Source: Dysosmobacter sp.
GTDB taxonomy: Bacteria; Bacillota; Clostridia; Oscillospirales; Oscillospiraceae
DNA: 64,000 bases
Direction of reading: 5' to 3'
Assembly: GCA_026169195.1 (NCBI GenBank)
Contig: JAPFEH010000055.1
Location: 1-64,000, forward strand
Shown: piece by piece, positions 62,492-64,000 of the stretch
How positions within the stretch are numbered: the first letter of the stretch is position 1
Layout: each line of letters opens with the position of its first letter
Translations under genes and position numbers: made by a program
Notes under the pieces: generated by a model
Told to the model about the DNA's origin: nothing
Databases searched by the model: none
What the model saw: only the letters and a program-made list of their open reading frames with translations

Positions 62492-63754
62492 ATGATCTGG
62501 AAAAACCGCTATGTCAAATGGGGATTGACGGTTTTTTGCACGGTGGGCGCCCTGCTGCTGTTTTATGATACGGTTTTTAGCAGTCATGCCCTGATCGATT
62601 TTGTAAAAAAGCTGTTCAAAGCCGCTCAGCCGGTGCTTTACGGGGCGTTTATGGCCTATTTGCTGGCGCCGGTGGTGAACTTTTTCGAGCTGCGCCCGTT
62701 TGCGCCGCCCTCCGGCAGCTATCGGACGCAGGAGGCCGGGGCCCGGAAAAATGGCAAGGGGATCCGTGCAGTCAGCATTCTGCTGACATGGGCATTGATT
62801 CTGGTGATGGTATACGTGCTCTTTTCCATCCTGATTCCGGAGCTTTATAAAAGCCTGCAGCAGCTGCTCAGCAATATTGAGACGTATTATCAGACCATCA
62901 GCGGCTGGGTCCAGCATCTGCTGGAAACCAATCCGGCGCTGGAGCGCTGGGCTGCCCAGCAAATGGACACGTATTACCAGCTGATGGAAAACTGGGTGAA
63001 AAATGAGCTGCTGCCCCATGCCACCACCCTGATGGGAATGCTCTCCGGCGGCGTGTTCAGCGGTGTGTACAGCGTGGTGAGCTTTTTCAGCGACCTGCTG
63101 GTGGGGATCATTGTGTCAGTTTACTTTCTGGCCACCAAGGAATCCTGCGCCGCCCACGCCCGCAAGGTGGCATACAGCGTTTTTTCGGAAAAGCAGGTGG
63201 GCTGGGTTTTGCGGGGCACTGCCAAGGTGGACCGGATCTTTTCGGGTTTTGTCCGCGGAAAGCTGCTGGATTCGCTGATTATCGGAGTGCTGTGCTTCTT
63301 GGGTTGTACGGTGCTGAAAATGCCCTATACGCCGCTGGTCTCCGTCATTGTGGGCGTCACCAATGTGATTCCCTTTTTCGGGCCGTTTCTGGGTGCGATC
63401 CCCAGCACCTTCCTGATTCTGCTGGTCTCCCCCATGAAGGCGGTGTACTTTGTGATTTTTGTGCTGGCGCTTCAGCAGCTGGACGGCAATGTGATCGGCC
63501 CCAAGATCCTTGGGGATAAAACGGGCCTTTCCAGCCTGTGGGTCATCATCGCCATTTTGATCGGCGGCAGCTTTTTCGGCTTGGCGGGCATGTTCTTCGG
63601 CGTGCCGGTGTGCGCATGCCTCTACAGTCTTGTGACGTTTCTTGTGGAGCTGCGGCTCAAGGAAAAGGGACTGCCGCTGGAAACGGCGGCCTATGGTTCG
63701 GGACAGAGGGATCCTGCGGTGCCGGCTGAAACGCCGCCGTCCTCCGGAGAATAA
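62492..63754 (+). CDS. AI-2E family transporter
   Basis: 420-residue membrane protein with about eight hydrophobic segments. LTVFCTVGALLLFYDTVFSS near the start, a paired-helix region in the middle (YKSLQQLLSNIETYYQTISG), LLVGIIVSVYFLATKE, and the conserved GVTNVIPFFGPFLGAIPSTF (about 286-305). Family members (TqsA/YdiK/PerM) export AI-2 or small solutes, or act as Na+/H+ antiporters; the substrate here is unknown. GGAGG (62481-62485) sits 6 nt before ATG 62492. Divergent to the lipid kinase. Confidence 0.9.
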   Translation: MIWKNRYVKWGLTVFCTVGALLLFYDTVFSSHALIDFVKKLFKAAQPVLYGAFMAYLLAPVVNFFELRPFAPPSGSYRTQEAGARKNGKGIRAVSILLTWALILVMVYVLFSILIPELYKSLQQLLSNIETYYQTISGWVQHLLETNPALERWAAQQMDTYYQLMENWVKNELLPHATTLMGMLSGGVFSGVYSVVSFFSDLLVGIIVSVYFLATKESCAAHARKVAYSVFSEKQVGWVLRGTAKVDRIFSGFVRGKLLDSLIIGVLCFLGCTVLKMPYTPLVSVIVGVTNVIPFFGPFLGAIPSTFLILLVSPMKAVYFVIFVLALQQLDGNVIGPKILGDKTGLSSLWVIIAILIGGSFFGLAGMFFGVPVCACLYSLVTFLVELRLKEKGLPLETAAYGSGQRDPAVPAETPPSSGE

Positions 63755-63777
63755 GGGGAAACAGCGGGAAAAAGGGC

Positions 63778-63860
63778 TTGCAATCAGGCTGGATATCCTG
63801 TACAATACTGCCTTGCGGAATGCTTGTTATAAAAATAACGACATGCCGCAAGGCTTTTTT
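63778..63860 (+). ncRNA. Promoter-terminator pair: possible ~50-nt RNA
   Basis: TTGCAA (63778-63783), a 17-nt spacer, TACAAT (63801-63806) would start RNA near 63812. A terminator with arms GCCTTGCGG (63810-63818) and CCGCAAGGC (63846-63854), an inner GTTAT/ATAAC stem and TTTTTT follows at once. The transcript would be little more than the hairpin itself. It may instead be only the terminator of the AI-2E gene with a fortuitous promoter. Confidence 0.4.
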
Positions 63861-63950
63861 ACAATTGAATAAAGCCGATTACTTCTGAAGGGCGGCAGAA
63901 CCGCCCGACATTGACCGCCAAAGGCGGCAGTGATGCAAAGGAGAAGCAGT

Positions 63951-64000
63951 ATGAAGAAGAAACTCACAGCCCTCCTTCTTCTGGTCAGCCTTCTGGGCGC
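63951..64000 (+). CDS. Exported protein, 5' fragment
   Basis: Only the first 16 codons are in the window: MKKKLTALLLLVSLLG, a basic start and hydrophobic core typical of a signal peptide. GGAGAAGCAGT precedes ATG 63951. Two small hairpins, GGGCGG/CCGCCC and CCGCC/GGCGG, lie in the leader at 63890-63929. The product cannot be identified. Confidence 0.6.
   Translation, partial: MKKKLTALLLLVSLLG

Overview
This window looks like chromosome from a gut Clostridia of the Oscillospiraceae type (Flavonifractor, Lawsonibacter, Intestinimonas or Oscillibacter-like). The evidence is a GC-rich backbone, sporulation-lineage genes (YlbJ, YqfC, YqfD), S-layer-homology surface proteins, and CCA-encoding tRNA and sigma-A promoters of Firmicutes type. 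The genus assignment is inference; no search was run.

The left end (1-8.9 kb) differs from the rest. It carries an Lsa-type ABC-F antibiotic-resistance gene behind a complete leader-peptide/attenuator, then an orphan leader-like hairpin unit. Next comes an AT-rich five-gene catabolic operon (DeoC-type aldolase, PfkB kinase, SIS isomerase, YjbQ, NhaC-type transporter) with a divergent DeoR regulator and palindromic operators. The region ends with the wreck of a tyrosine recombinase. It reads as an acquired island joined at about 8.8-8.9 kb to the GC-rich backbone, which starts with gap.

8.9-16.8 kb: gap and a divergent LacI regulator sharing palindromic operators; a BlaI/BlaR1-like pair; a 941-residue SLH surface protein whose last third has a different base composition. 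16.8-25.4 kb: the whole glutamate-to-arginine pathway as argG-argH-argC-argJ-argB-argD-argF, with one ARG box over the argG promoter and intergenic regions packed with hairpins and a hexamer repeat. 25.5-33 kb: a frameshifted HxlR regulator beside a flavin reductase; malQ; a structured RNA leader ahead of a TM1266-family regulator and a three-gene ABC importer; degV; a HAD phosphatase. 33-41.5 kb: a hairpin cassette, an SLH/trypsin-like protease, and a deoxynucleoside salvage locus (deoC, deoD, then a BMP-type lipoprotein, ATPase and two permeases).

41.5-50.7 kb: ylbJ, then yqfC-yqfD-phoH-ybeY in ATGA-type overlaps, four small ORFs of unknown function, recD2, comF and mreB. 50.7-64 kb: an acetyltransferase, a sodium:amino-acid symporter, two multidomain GNAT fusions, a LysR regulator, a DUF3795 protein, asnS, tRNA-Ser(GGA), an anti-sigma-like gene whose cognate sigma factor is a frameshifted remnant, a Nudix hydrolase, a lipid kinase, an AI-2E family exporter, and the first codons of an exported protein.

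The strongest candidates for something new are the island catabolic operon with its atypical kinase and frameshifted transporter, the structured leader upstream of the TM1266/ABC operon, and the cluster of overlapping small ORFs before recD2.
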